Positions 24,421-35,839 are shown, counted from the stretch's first letter. The stretch: DNA of 64,000 bases from Cristatella mucedo (GCA_009760855.2 WPIO01000007.1:8259001-8323000), one strand, 5' to 3'. Notes: generated by a model not told the origin, from the letters alone. Numbers and translations are program-made.

Positions 24421-25495
24421 TCGTCCTTCGAAGTAGTGTCTGGATAACTGTTACTACACTGAACGAACATTCGGCCCTAAAAGATTGAAAATACCAGCTA
24501 TTCCAACAAACGACTTTATTTCTAAGTGACATCGACAGCTCTCCCCTCTAAACGGCGCACAGCACGACAGCCCCAGCCGCTCGCACCTACGTCTCAGGAG
24601 AAATTGCCACTCCCGTGTCGCAACTCCTGCACCAAGGCCTGGCGGATTGAATAGCATATTTTGTATAGCGACAGAAGAGACAGTGCAGCTAACTTCGCGA
24701 ACCTCAGCCCCTCTGTGGCATACCCAGCAGGTAAACCACAGAGGGGAGCCGACCCCTCATGACAAAAAGCACTCAACCGGCGAACGGCCAAAGCTGACGC
24801 AACCCAACGCCAAAAACAGTATCTAACTACACCAGCGTCAGAGCAAGTCTCACCGGCTTTTACTGTAGGTTATTACCAGTTTCGGTATTACCGAACTCAG
24901 CCAGCATGGCTGCAAGATCAGCGAGCGTCGCGAAGTGCTTCTGTGCAGTACGAAACTGTTTCGCCAATATTGTGAAGCTGCTGTCTCAAGGGGATCGTTT
25001 GCATCTCTAGGAGCAGAGCTGGAGCTGGCTACTGCTGCTGTTGTGCCGCGCCCACAAGCTGCGCTTTCCACGGCTCATCCCCGACCGCGATGACCCAATG
25101 ATGCTGGCCTTTTCCATGCTGCTCTGCGGTGTGGAGAGGTGACAGGTGAGGGTACCAGGTAGCTAGCCACCCGATTAAACTTGTAGCCGGTGAAACCGTT
25201 TTTTCTGTGGCGCTCTGTCGTGAGTTCGCGAAATGCAGGACTTTACGGTTTAAATACACCCAACCGTAAACGGGCGTCGAAGGCGATATAGCTTAAAAAT
25301 AAATATTAATACAATTCGTTTAAAGAGCGCCCTATGACAACTGACAACTGTCGATTTAAAGGAAACGGACATCACGAAATACCGGTTTAACAGAACCTGC
25401 CGTACGCCTTTGATTGCTAACTATGGTCAAGACCTCAAAGACGGACCGCTACAGCACAATAAGATTTGAGCTGCTAGTCCGGTAATACATTATTA
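24420..25495. other. Mostly unassigned; SINE-I tail remnant
   Basis: A reversed SINE-I tail remnant lies at about 24650-24700 (TTGTATAGCGACAGAAGAG). The minus-strand frames at 24850-25071 and 25029-25259 overlap and lack motifs. I see no gene. Confidence 0.4.
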
Positions 25496-25499
25496 AAGA

Positions 25500-25725
25500 C
25501 AAAGTAGGTGTTACGCAGGAGAGTTTTGTCTAGCGCACTCAAAGCCTGAGTTGCTTTCGGTACGCATTCGGTAGCCAACAGACTTCATGGCACGGAACAA
25601 AGAGAACGCGAGAAGCATAGCTGAGTCAAGGAGGGCAGTTGAGGTTTTGAGTAGCATGGCAGTAGCAGCTCAGGACCGCGGGAAAGAAGCTATAAGAACA
25701 CTACACTTAGCGTTTCGTCACCTCA
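25500..25725 (-). mobile_element. LINE-A 3' fragment
   Basis: Reversed LINE-A: GTGTTACGCAGGAGAGTTTTG, GGTACGCATTCGGTAGCC, AGCATAGCTGAGTCAAGG and AGCATGGCAGTAGCAGCTCAGG. It lacks the terminal (ACATT)n. Confidence 0.8.
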
Positions 25726-26104
25726 GGCTCGGTCTCTCATTCTTGGAAGCACAGTCTCTCTATTAAGCTACTGAAGCTACAGCTCCGAACTTGTCCAGGG
25801 TGCTTAGTTTTGTAACCCCGAAGTCTTGGCGGAGTAGGCTTAGCCTGCCGCATACCTAGCGGCGTAACCTACTGCCTGATGATGTTCGGTGCGCGTCTAC
25901 GCGCAATAAGCAGGCCGCCACAAAACGAGCGTTTCTGGCGCTGACTTACTTATCGTTACTAAAGGGGGTCGTGAGTCCGCGGCGTGAATTGGAAAGCGAG
26001 GCACCCAAATTGGAGATTTTACTGAGCTTTATTCGCAAGCGAACAAAGTCGCCGCGCGTCTAGCTCAGTTTTATCTCCACACTCCTCGCACGATCTCAGT
26101 AGCA

Positions 26105-26360
26105 CAAACGCTCATACGGAGGGAATACGTCCCCGCACTTAGGCTACCCAAGTCTATCCTGGGGAACGACCCAAATGAGATGAGGAGCCCGAACCGGAGC
26201 CTAGACCCTGACTGGAGAACTAGGGCTCCGCTTCAACCTTGCGGCAGGAGTACCCCATACACTACACCAAGCACTCTTGCGAAGGAAACACGTCTCCACA
26301 CTTAGGCTACCTGCGTCTCTAGGGGGAACGGCCCATATAGACGAAGGAGCCCGAACCAAC
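26105..26360 (+). repeat. Imperfect direct repeat, about 80 bp, twice
   Basis: The block at about 26115-26195 (ACGTCCCCGCACTTAGGCTACC ... GGAGCCCGAACC) recurs at about 26280-26360 (ACGTCTCCACACTTAGGCTACC ... GGAGCCCGAACC). The spacing is about 165 bases. Neither block codes for anything recognisable. Confidence 0.65.
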
Positions 26361-28645
26361 GGAATATCTCACCCACCACACCAACTACGTCTAGCTCGTA
26401 CCGGCAAATCCTTATGCCGAGACCATGTGCGGGCGCGCACACACAAAACACAAAATGCTAGCTCGGGCGCGATACGACCGTATTCGGTGGAGTCCACCGA
26501 ATCCTCCTAGCGCTGTCTCGTCCTGTCCAGTCAATCGCCGGCGAACAGCCCGTACTCCTCCCTCGCTTTCAGAGAAACGAATCCTACGGCGTCGAAGTGA
26601 GGCCGAAGAGAGGAGCCGAACAAAAGACCGAGAGCGAGCGTCGCTCGACTATTAAATAGCTAGCTGAGACAATAGGGCAAGAGCTTAGTGGTATTGGGTC
26701 CGACACCATGGCCCGTTATGGTAAGGAATTAATACCGTCACTAGGCTACTGGTAGGGCACCCCTGTCCAGCTTGAATGCCGAATAGGTTCCAGACGATTC
26801 TTTTTGGACAGAGTTATGGCCGATATTGACAGGCCAGCCAACGTTAACCAGCAGCTCCCGCGGGTATCGGACCAATTCTAAAGGCCGAATCGTCACCGCT
26901 GGTCTCAGAGCTTCCTGGCTGGCTCTTAAGCTCTTGCTCTATAACCGCACTGGCGCTCCTCTCTGGTTCACTGCTCCAGGACAAAAGAGTTTTCGCCCGC
27001 CGAACAGTTCCTGTTCGCGCTAAAATTAAGCCAAGGCCAGCAAGGCGCTAGAGTTTTATTCTCACGACCTTTCGAACTCAGACGCAGTTGTGGTTATTCA
27101 CACGGATCCAACTCTTGGTGGCCATTCTTAGATTTCTCCATCTCATTCATTCACTTGAAACCCTGTGCTCGTGGCATCCTTAAGCTTACTTACCAGCCTA
27201 GCATCCTGGTTAATGCAACCAAGTAGTCGTCACTACTATCCAGACCGGTTCCTTCCTCTGTTCGAGCTGATTCTCTTAGTTCCAGGTTATTCTCTCCACT
27301 ACGTAGGTTGCACTATCGGACTAACCCTGACACTCGCTCTGACCTAACTTACCTTGGGTCGTAAAGCCTAACTACCGAGTGCCGACCCTGCTTAGATCCC
27401 AGGGTTCGAGAGCCAGCGCTAAGGCATCAGTATGGAGACATAATCGAATTGAAACACCTTTGGATAAGAACTGAGTTCCCAAGTCTGGGAGTTCAAGCTG
27501 AGGCAATAGCCGCCAACAGTGTTTAGGCATAAGAAATTACAAACTAATTAACAAATTGAGAAGACCTTGGCTACGGCATGGTTGATAGTGCTGTATATGT
27601 TTCGGAACAAGCCACCACATAGCGAATTGTTGTGACTCTCGATACCTTTAAGCGTTACCCGAACGGATCAACCAGGATGCAGTTCGCCAGTAGGCCTGGT
27701 TCAGCTGCTTAGCAGCAGCAGCAGCCCTGCCCGACGTACCAAAATACCCTGATTACCATAATCATTATATATCAGGCCACCGCCGAACGACACACTTTCT
27801 CACAATAGACACTTTCGCATACACTACACTTTCGCTTACGCGAGCACAACACTCCTCCGGACAGGATCTCGTGACCGCATGGCCATTCATAAATCTCTCA
27901 GCCCAATCGGCGGTTAGGACCAGGCTGTTGAGGAGTTATGCACTCACAACCCGGTCTGGCTAAGGCAGGTGACATGATGGTGATGCCACGCCCACAGTTT
28001 GACCTGGTGCCTCAGACGACTGTTTTGGCAGCCAGCATGCAAACAGTCGCAGTCGTCTACCATAGAGAAACAGTTCTTTACATCGTATCCCAATTAATTA
28101 AAGTAAGGCAGTCCGTCCTTCCCTCCGGCTCTCGGCAAGATGGCACAGCACTATCAGCTAAGATTAAACGAAGCGAGTCCACAGAACAGTGAGCTCTAGC
28201 GTATACTAATTAGATTTTTTTTAGTTCTCTTTGGGTGCTGCACACGTGTCTTATTAGCATAAATCTTATTAAATTCAGGGAGCTTTAACTGTAGAGAAAA
28301 CCGGTGAGATCGTAGCTATTTGGTATGCACGTCATGTTTCTTAGGAGGGAGCGATACATGCCGTAGGAGAATTCTTCCTAATACATTTGTCAATTATAAT
28401 GTCATCATAAAACAGTTAACCTTAATTGCAATCGATCGAAGAATAACTCGACACACTACTGAACTTCTGATTACAAGTACAAAGCTTTTCTTCAAGCTTG
28501 ATGGTCTTTGAAGAGCAAGTTCGGATTGATAAACAATGATCATATATCTGTACAGTATCCTAAGTTAACCGAATGTTTAGCACCACATTCACTGTTTCGC
28601 TCGATCTAATCGAGAGGGAGGCAACAGGAGTAACTGCCTATAATA
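26360..28645. other. No recognisable gene
   Basis: GC-moderate sequence with short frames (26277-26655, 27938-28192, plus strand) that have no motif. No LINE or SINE sequence recognised across about 2.3 kb, which is unusual for this window. Confidence 0.35.
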
Positions 28646-28649
28646 CTAA

Positions 28650-28765
28650 TAATTATAATACATTTGATAAAGCACCTTCAGAGAACTCAATCTCTTTCTA
28701 GATGCTTTACAATTGCTGCAAAGAAAGCACGATCGAATGGTTAATCTCGTTCACTTAAGGTTCAC
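28650..28765 (-). mobile_element. LINE-B 3' end
   Basis: TAATAATTATAATAC tail, CAGAGAACTCAATCTCTTTC, GCTTTACAATTGCTGC and CACGATCGAATGGTTA. Short 5'-truncated copy. Confidence 0.8.
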
Positions 28766-28899
28766 GAAAATCGTTACTTCGCTTAGTGCCTAACTCATGA
28801 TACCACAGAGACGTCGGACCTGTTTGCCAGACGACAGGTATACAAGAATGAGAGCTCAGTGCCTAACAGAAAAACCAAGAAGATGCAAGATGCTAATGT

Positions 28900-29790
28900 A
28901 ATGTAATGTATCTCCGTCTGTAACTCCACAAAGTCATAAAGACCATGTGGGTGTTACGAAGGAGAGTTTTGTATAGCCCACTCACAGCCTAAGCGGCTTT
29001 CGGTACGCATTCGGTAGCTAACAGACTTCGTCTCACGCAACAAAGAGAAAGTGGGAAGCATATAGAGTCAGGAGAGCGGTTGAGGTAGTGAGTAGCATGG
29101 AAGTAGCAGCTCAGGACCGCTGAAAAGGATGTGCCAAAGTCGGCAGTTGGAGAGTAGATGTCGTTGCGTAAGAATTGTGGAAGCGAGTTCCACAGTCTAG
29201 GACCTGCAGAGCTAAAGCTTCTGTCGCCAACTGTGTTTAAAGGGAGGAATGGGACAGCTAATTTATTGTCCACACAGGACCTGAGGGCGCGAACAGGCTG
29301 AAACTACTGCAGCAGTTCAGCTAGGTACGAAGGAGCCAAGCCGTGGCGGGCCTTGTGAGTCAGCGTAAGAACTTTGCTCTGTATCATTTGCTCAACCGGC
29401 AACCATCCTAGCTCTTTCAGCAAATGAGACACGTGCTCAAACCGGTGGGACTTGAAGAGCAGCCTTGCAGCCATTGATTCATTGTCCGCTGTAGTGGCAT
29501 AATAGCTTTCTTTGGCAGCCCAGCCAAAAGGGAATTACAATAATCAAGCCGAGACAGAACTAAAGAGCTAGTTAAATTTTTTACAAGCCACCGTGGGAGA
29601 CAGCTCCTAATCTTGGATAGGGATCGGATGTGATGGCTAGCTGTAGAGGCAGTCTTCTGAATGAAGCTTATGCCTTGCTCAGCCATATTCATAGTCTGCT
29701 GCAGTGGCCTAATGGCTTTCTTTGGCAGCCCAGTCAAAAGAGAATTAGAATAATGCAGCAATGCTGGAGAATGCACAACAACAATATTGT
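28900..29790 (-). mobile_element. LINE-A, 5'-truncated
   Basis: Starts with the reversed tail TAATGTAATGTAATGTATCTCC and runs through the 3' UTR into the C-terminal ORF2 region. There the minus strand gives SRLDYCNSLLAGLPKKAI (frame 29417-29776), a conserved L2/CR1 signature. The phrase TAATAGCTTTCTTTGGCAGCCC occurs twice (near 29500 and 29710), so about 230 bases are partly duplicated inside the copy. Confidence 0.88.
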
Positions 29791-29861
29791 ATCAAGATGG
29801 TTGTAAGCCAACACCTGGTTTAGGCCTACAGAAATTGCCAGATGCTGACCAATTTAAGTCA

Positions 29862-30390
29862 CATAATAACAATAATAATACGCTTGATAAAGCACCATCA
29901 GAGAACTCAATCTCTTTCTAGGTGCTTTACATTTGCTGCAAAGAGAAATGTAATTGAATGGTGAGTAATATCATGCTTGATAAACAAACAAAATGAATAA
30001 CATGGTTAGGGCTGACATGCACAGGGTCAGCATTCAAACGTGGTTAGTGGCAGCATGCAGTGTCAGCACGCATAAGCACATAAAGGACGAATCGCAGGGT
30101 CCCACTAAATGCTGTCATACATAGGTGCGTTTTAAGTTCCTTTTAAATGTGGTCAAGACAGGGGATGTCGTGATGCAAGTCGGGAGTGAGTTCCAGGCTT
30201 TGGGCACATACGAATTAAATGTACGGTCTCCAAAGGATTTGAGGTTTGTACGAGGCATTGTAAACAGTTAGATTCCAAAAAGCAGGTGGTGCGATGCTTG
30301 GCCTGGTAGGGGCGTAGATCTGATAGAAAGGCTGGAGCCAAAGAATGAAGGGATCTAAAAGTGAGTGACAAAACCTTGAAGTCGCATAGC
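29862..30390 (-). mobile_element. LINE-B, 5'-truncated
   Basis: (AATAAT)n tail, terminal hairpin, 3' UTR and the last coding part (GTCGGGAGTGAGTTCCAGG, GATCTGATAGAAAGGCTGG). It ends at about 30390 in AAAACCTTGAAGTCG. Confidence 0.87.
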
Positions 30391-30585
30391 TACAAAGGCT
30401 GTCTCTCCTTGATAAATCTACGTAAGCTCGTCGTTAGATAGGGGTTACACAACCGAGTCCTAGTAGAACAATTCAACTAATTTTTGTTTGCATCGTGAAA
30501 CCTATCTGGTGTGATAGCTTGAACCGAGTCAAGTAGTCAGGGTGAACATACATTTTAATTTGATATCGGCTAGTCGGCCTCGGAG

Positions 30586-31392
30586 CTACCGAAAAGACAA
30601 CCATTGAACTAACAGCTCTCCAGATTTTCGGTGGTGTAGCATTAGATCAAGGATGTCATTAGCTTTCGTGCCAGGTGCAAAAAAACTCGTCAATGGCAGT
30701 CGCAATACCGAATAAGTGAGCCTCTTGACCTGGTAAGTTGAAAGGTTCATTGCATTCCAGGACCAGCAGGTCACCCCAGTCTATTTGTGGTCCCGGAATC
30801 GAACACTTGATGGTCTTTAACAGGCTCTGAAACTCCTTGCTCTGACTTTTGATGCACCGAGAAGCAGCCTCGTGGCTGCCGAATACAAGCCGAGCACCGG
30901 GTGTACTCTCATCAACCGAACCAGAAGGTCTTTGGCTTAAGACCTTGTCGTCAGCATGACGGTAGCCATCGGAACGTGTCTGATGCTGAGTGGGCAGGGT
31001 TTCACTGGCCGCATATGAAGCTGGATCGAAATTTATCGTGCTTGCATCGACAGTACTCATCGAGGTGACTGAGGCCCCAGCAGCTCGGCAGTCAGGCTCA
31101 AAGGTGGAATAGGTAGCATCTTCTTTGGCAAGACTAGGAGACTTGCAGTCGAACGGCAGTCCACTGAGGCTTTGTGCTGTCTGAGTATGTCTGCATTCAG
31201 GTGATCTACCTGAATCAGTCTCTAGCATTCGATGGGCTGAGTTTTGATACTGATCGTTTGGTCTAGCTATGGAGAGCGGCACAACTGAGGTGGTATCCTG
31301 CTTAATAGATTCAGAGCTGACACGTTGAATCTGAATAGCATCTGTCATTTCTGTCCGACTGGTGACTCCTGCGGCTGAAGATACTTTAATCT
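30586..31392 (-). pseudogene. Candidate host terminal exon, Ser/Thr-rich with death-fold-like end
   Basis: A long minus-strand frame, not a repeat. A splice-acceptor-like TACATTTTTAG precedes it at 31393. The first 170 or so codons are rich in Ser, Thr, Gln and Asp, like a disordered tail. The end is helical: EFQSLLKTIKCSI, then LLVLE, HLFGIATAIDEFF. The open frame stops at 30659, just after a run of seven T. In the neighbouring frame the coding character continues (KANDILDLMLHHRKSGELL) to a stop at 30586. So a one-base indel in the T-run, real or a sequencing error, probably breaks one exon. The helix pattern with LF..., a central FF and a final RKSGELL recalls DED or other death-fold domains, but this is by eye only. 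Confidence 0.45.
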
Positions 31393-31417
31393 CTAAAAAT
31401 GTACCCATGTGCATTGG

Positions 31418-31603
31418 TCACAACGATGTAAGTAGAAACGTAAGCACATACTTCAGTGGCGCTAGAATGGCAGATACAAAGTGAACACGATAAAAAGTTC
31501 TAGATTCATTGCTAAAGCAAAATATAGCTCCAAATGCGACAATTAATAGCACGGCAGAGGTTGAGAGGTAAAAGCTTGCTGAATAATGCATGCCTGCTTG
31601 CAA
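31418..31603 (-). other. Possible transmembrane exon upstream of the 30.6-31.4 kb exon
   Basis: The minus-strand frame contains one strongly hydrophobic stretch (STSAVLLIVAFGAIFCFS) and a second milder one (YVLTFLLTSL), separated by a basic and polar linker. It lies just upstream, in transcription order, of the Ser/Thr-rich exon, so it could be a membrane segment of the same gene. No clear splice sites; weak. Confidence 0.22.
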
Positions 31604-31604
31604 G

Positions 31605-32085
31605 TCTTGCGAATTCGCGAAGGTTGGGCATGCCTAGTGGACCCTCATGCAGATGAACTGTCAAAGGTGTGGCCAGCACTCAAGGGTTCGAAGAGTTTAC
31701 TCAAGTAACAATGCCATCAACGCACATTGAATTTGAGACTATGCTGGCAGTACAAGCTTACATACTTCAATATCACCCATATCATTAATATTCCAGCTTG
31801 CCAGCAATGAGATGCCATCAACCCTGCATTTCTGGGTTTCCTTACATTCATTTGACGAAATCACAGCCACCGGCAGCCACTACTCTTTACGTTACCGACT
31901 GCACGTTTCGTGCATTCTTTATTTTGCCAAAGGAATAACATGCTCAAACACTTTCCTGGCTAATGAAAGAAAACAGCTATGAAAATCTGCATCACCACAG
32001 CACATGGGCTATGCAAGAGCGGCTTTGCTAGCACAGGGGAATCCTGTGAAGCAACATGCTTGATGTTTTACAGAAGAACTTAATC
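31605..32085. other. No recognisable gene; probable intron
   Basis: Non-coding sequence between two candidate exons of the same strand. No repeat recognised. Confidence 0.3.
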
Positions 32086-32264
32086 GATAAAAAAATCCTA
32101 GCTGATTAAACAGCCTCTTTTTGTGTAGCGACAGAAGAGCCTTTACGGCTATCACCACCGCTTGCAGTGGCAATAAAGAATCGCCCACTGCAGGAATCGA
32201 ACCCGCGACCTCGGGACCGAAGTCGTGAAAGCAACCGCCTTACCTAGTGTGCCATCACGGCTCA
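32086..32264 (-). repeat. SINE-I copy
   Basis: Clean reversed copy: TCCTAGCTGATTAAACAGCC, TGTAGCGACAGAAGAGCC, reversed box B GGAATCGAACCCGCGACC, and head GTGCCATCACGGCTCA. Nearly identical to the copy at 46.63-46.82 kb. Confidence 0.93.
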
Positions 32265-32268
32265 CTAG

Positions 32269-32896
32269 ATAGCGACGTCACAGACGCACAAGCAGTGGCT
32301 GGAAGTGCGACACACTGTGGGGACCGAAGGCACACGATACAATGCCCTGAGCTCTGCCTCCCACCGGCACTCAACTGCCTCCAATCAACTGCCTCCAACC
32401 GGCACTCAACTGGGCGAAACAGGTGCAGACCGGAATACACAAAGAGTGCACGAGAAAACGCACCTGCTCCGTGCTCGTCTGACGATGCTAGAAAAGATGG
32501 CTCTTCAATCCTTACATGCAAGCTTTCGTTGGCAAGGATGGTCCTTTCAAGTGCCTTCCGACGATCTACAGGTTTAAACCAAAGGCAGAAACGTGATATA
32601 TGCATTCGGGGGGAGCATAGGAGAAAAGAGCACGGGAAGCAAACGTTTCTTGCCAGAAAAAAAATCTGATTGGCTGCTCCGAGTGAGTGAAGAAGTGCAC
32701 AGACAGGCGAGTTAAATTCAGCTGATATCTCATCCAAGAACCAAGGGAGTACATGCATATGAAGAACAATCATTGCCTTTACGAAGGACGAAAGCAATGT
32801 TACTAGCAAAACTAAATGAGATCTGAGACATCTGAAGAGTATGAGTATCACTCCTAACGGTAACATTAAGGCTGTACCAGAAAAGTATTCAATAGC
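32269..32896 (-). other. Candidate exon of a class-B-like GPCR (TM1-TM3)
   Basis: The minus-strand frame opens after an acceptor-like GTGTGGTAG (32897). It encodes a hydrophobic segment ending in FRCLRS (TM1-like), a second containing LLVTLLSSFVKAMIVL (TM2-like), a loop with PWFLDEI, then SPVCALLHSLGAANQIFFLARNV (TM3-like, with the Cys used in the conserved disulphide). Cys at the start of TM3 and an Asn in its middle recall secretin-type receptors. The downstream part of the frame (residues beyond about 110) is less convincing and runs into the SINE at 32264, so the real exon end is probably earlier. The same strand carries a possible membrane exon and a Ser/Thr-rich tail downstream, which would suit a receptor. 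Needs a profile search. Confidence 0.3.
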
Positions 32897-33139
32897 CTAC
32901 CACACCCAGGAATGTTGCTACCCCAACGTCTAAAATGTGAACTCTTAGATGACGAACGGGCTACAATCAGGAGTACAGCAAATTTCGTACGAGCAAAGTT
33001 TAGAAAAATCATCAGGGTTTTAGCTTAAAAAATTAGAGCACCCCTGTGAAGGAATATAGACAGGACTAATTGCTCACACTACGACAGAGGGACCGTAAGG
33101 AATACGGAACAAGCCATGCAAAGGAAGATCAAATATAAC

Positions 33140-33325
33140 AATAACGACATTTGTATAGAACCATAAGAGGACTATCCATGTTTAGGCACTTTACATGGGC
33201 TGCAAAAGAAGCATGTCAATGGGTTAATGATAATATGCACAGCTTCAGCAGGCAAAAGCACATGGAGAATAATTCACAAGAACCCGGCAAATATTTTGAG
33301 AATCAGGTGCATTTTCAGCGTTAAT
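33140..33325 (-). mobile_element. Old LINE-B 3' fragment
   Basis: Reads ATAACAATAACGACATTTG, AGGCACTTTACATGGGCTGC, GGTTAATGATAATATGCAC and CAAGAACCCGGCAAA, in the order of the LINE-B end with many changes. Confidence 0.5.
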
Positions 33326-33840
33326 AATAAGGGTAATGTCAAAGAATAGTGAGGAGATTGATCCAACGATCAAATATGTATTGCTAGCACTAAAAAGACA
33401 AACAGGTTTGAAATGGCGTCTGAAGTTTTGACGATTTCAACATAAAAAAGCATTAAAAACGAGTATGCAAACTACATCTAATCTGGACGTAAACCGAATG
33501 CAACATATCTACAACTAACATAGTTACCAATCTCTGCATCATGCGTCCAAAATGGTTGAACCTTGGTACATCAAGGTTCATGTTTGCAGCTTGTTTAGAT
33601 ACATGCTTATGACTTTTAAACAGCTTCATATATAGTATAGCTTTGTGCCATGTAGATTCCAAATCTCAGCCAACACCTGACGGACCAATATACAATTTCC
33701 AATGCAAGTTCAGCTCTTCTTTTAAACCATTAATGCATTTAATTTCTCATTTCGGTTGAACAACTTCTGCTATGCATGCCATCCAATTTTCTTCAACTTT
33801 ATCTGTAATCATGGACATATATAGCAAAAGCTTTGGCACA
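33325..33840. other. No firm gene; weak exon-like frame
   Basis: The minus-strand frame 33453-33662 contains QAANMNLDVPRFNHFGRMMQ followed by a donor-like GTAACT near 33530. The upstream boundary is not supported. I leave it unassigned. Confidence 0.25.
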
Positions 33841-34320
33841 ATGTTAAGAAATTTTGTGGGTAAACTTAAACGATAGTTAATGCAAGTCACAGTCAATATG
33901 CACAGTCCAAATTGTTGAAGCATACAGAGCTGCTCTCTGGTGGATTGCAGAAGTGGCTAGAATCTGTGCAGCCTGTTAGCATGAGTACACAAGAACACAG
34001 CAGTATACGATTTTATAAATAAATACTAGCTGATTTAACAGCCTTTTTTGAATAGTGACAGAAGAGCCTTTCAGGATATCTTCCCTGCTTGGAGCCAAAA
34101 TAAAGGATCGCCTATCGCAGGATTTGAACCCACGACCTCGGAAGGTATTGTGGAAAGCAATCGCTTTCTCAATAGTGCCATCACGATTCGTCGCCGGTTT
34201 ACTATACTATTCAATAAAATTTGAGCTTTGAGCCACCAATTTCCTGCCGATTTAGTCTTGATTACAGAGGATTGCAGGGGGAATTTGTTGCACCCTTCAA
34301 GCATGCCACTAGTAACCTAT
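33840..34320 (+). repeat. Second copy of the unclassified repeat near 1.5 kb, split by SINE-I
   Basis: TTTTGTGGGTAAACTTAAACG (33851), TGGTGGATTGCAGAAG (33940) and GAGGATTGCAGGGGGAATTTG (34266) parallel phrases at 1475-1750. A minus-strand SINE-I at 34018-34198 sits in the middle. Boundaries unclear. Confidence 0.3.
34018..34198 (-). repeat. SINE-I copy
   Basis: Tail ACTAGCTGATTTAACAGCC, GTGACAGAAGAGCC, reversed box B GATTTGAACCCACGACC, and head GTGCCATCACGATTCG. Moderately diverged. Confidence 0.85.
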
Positions 34321-34826
34321 TTTGAAGTTAATCTCCCAGTCTAAGGATACTATTAGGCCCTCTAGACCCAATAGAGACTTTATCCTTCTGGGAAGCATAT
34401 CTTTGCTGCTGCCATTATATTTAACATAATAAACATGTCCCTAAATACATCCCAGGTCTTGTCTCTCGATCTTCACAAAGGCTGTTATGAGGCCACTTAT
34501 TAAGAAGGCAACACTAGACCAGGCGAACTTTGGCAACGTTCACCCAGTCTGCTAACTGCAGTTCATATCACAGACACTAAGAAACTCTTCTTTGCAGTAC
34601 ACGTGTGCACTGTTTTCGTTGGCTAGGCATTAGAAATTCCTGGACGAATTGTCATCTAAACAGCGGTTTTCATACTTACATAGACGTTACACTGTACTTT
34701 GGTCTGAAAGTAGTGAAAGTGACATTTCGAATCCCCTAATCACTATAAGCAAAATGCTGCAAGTTGGACAGTTTCAGAGTACTGTCATTACTGTCTTTGT
34801 CGTTTGTTTAAAGTTGCATTTACTAG

Positions 34827-34988
34827 ATCCAACTTTTGGATGACAATCTTCCAAGCAAGGAGGAGCAGCATGAACATCAGAGGAAGTTCCTGGAGTTGGT
34901 TATGCACAATCCGGACCGTGTAGCTGTGTGCCTCTTTTTCCTTAAGAAGACACAAATGAATGATAGTTTGAAATTGCAGACACTGTAG
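34827..34988 (+). other. Candidate host terminal exon (53 codons)
   Basis: Preceded by an acceptor-like TTGCATTTACTAG. It opens in phase 0 and ends at a TAG. The peptide is charged and helical, with IQLLDDNLP, HQRKFLELV, NPDRVAVCLFFLKK and a Leu-rich end. This spacing of LLD..LP...FLELV resembles the second half of a CARD or another death-fold bundle, but the similarity is weak. Codon composition and lack of repeats favour real coding sequence. Upstream exons were not found. Confidence 0.35.
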
Positions 34989-35359
34989 GCGGACTGCAAT
35001 ATGAGATCAAGAGCAATTTCTTTTTTCCTTTGATCTTGCAACCTCAGATTTTTGCTGGGTCAGGTCTGGAATAATGTCTGCATCAAATAGCACAATGGGC
35101 TTCTGGGCATCGTCGTGTGAGCTTCGGGCTGGTGCATTTTTTTAGTGATACATAGGTCCATTTCATCTCAGAAGACCTTCCATACTAACCCCATATGGCA
35201 AGACCTAGTTCTAATCCTGGATTTATTGCCATATGGAGATCTTTTGCAATTGCTTTGATCAACATTTGTCACCGTGTGGTACTGTCTTGCCAGCTAATCT
35301 TGCTTTCTTCAGGTCTCACTTCATTCAGGTGTCGGGCGGGGGTCATTTGAGTGAGCACC

Positions 35360-35532
35360 ATGGCACTGGGGAAGGGAACTGTACCGAGTCTCGATTGGGA
35401 TGCAGTCACCATTGCTATCTTTGGTGGCCTAACTGGAGCCACTGCCCACATGTCTGCTAGCACTCAACTGGTATAAATCTACACTGTTTATTGTTTCTCT
35501 TTCAGTTTTCTTCCCTCATGGCCAGTCTGTGA
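35360..35532 (+). CDS. Candidate small host gene start with a 35-base intron
   Basis: ATG in a good context (GAGCACCATGG) opens 37 codons beginning MALGKGTVPSLDWD, with a hydrophobic segment AVTIAIFGGLTGATAHM. These end exactly before GTATAA (35471). A pyrimidine-rich acceptor TTGTTTCTCTTTCAG ends at 35505. The next codons FSSLMASL reach a stop at 35532. If the intron is real the product is about 45 residues with one membrane-like helix. A more distant acceptor is equally possible. No homology recognised. Confidence 0.28.
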
Positions 35533-35691
35533 ACTAAGAATAGCCAGCGAAATCATGCAAGTCTTTTCCAAGTAATCACTTTATGTTAGAGTTCCTATTG
35601 GACAATGCAGGTATGATATACCTTAAGACTAATCTATAATGTTCCACTGAGCAGCTAGTCCCTGCCATGAGCTTTAGATGAATGCTTCCTT

Positions 35692-35765
35692 TGCACAAAA
35701 TGTAAAGTGCCTAGAAAGAGATTAATTCCTCTGAGGCCACTATACAAATGTATTATTATTATTAT
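35692..35765 (+). mobile_element. LINE-B-type 3' terminus, forward
   Basis: GTAAAGTGCCTAGAAAGAG, TTAATTCCTCTGAGGCC, ACTATACAAATG, then (TAT)n. Only the terminal 70 bases are present. Confidence 0.75.
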
Positions 35766-35839
35766 ACTACAGTAGAGCTTTTACTCGGCAGGTCGTACAG
35801 TATAGAACTCAATTTCTCAGTTATAAAGGTTTAGTTATT

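Noticed and set aside
24850-25260. Two overlapping minus-strand frames (73 and 76 codons) as a host gene
   Set aside because: They disagree in phase, have no splice signals or motifs, and end in a Gln run produced by CTG repeats.
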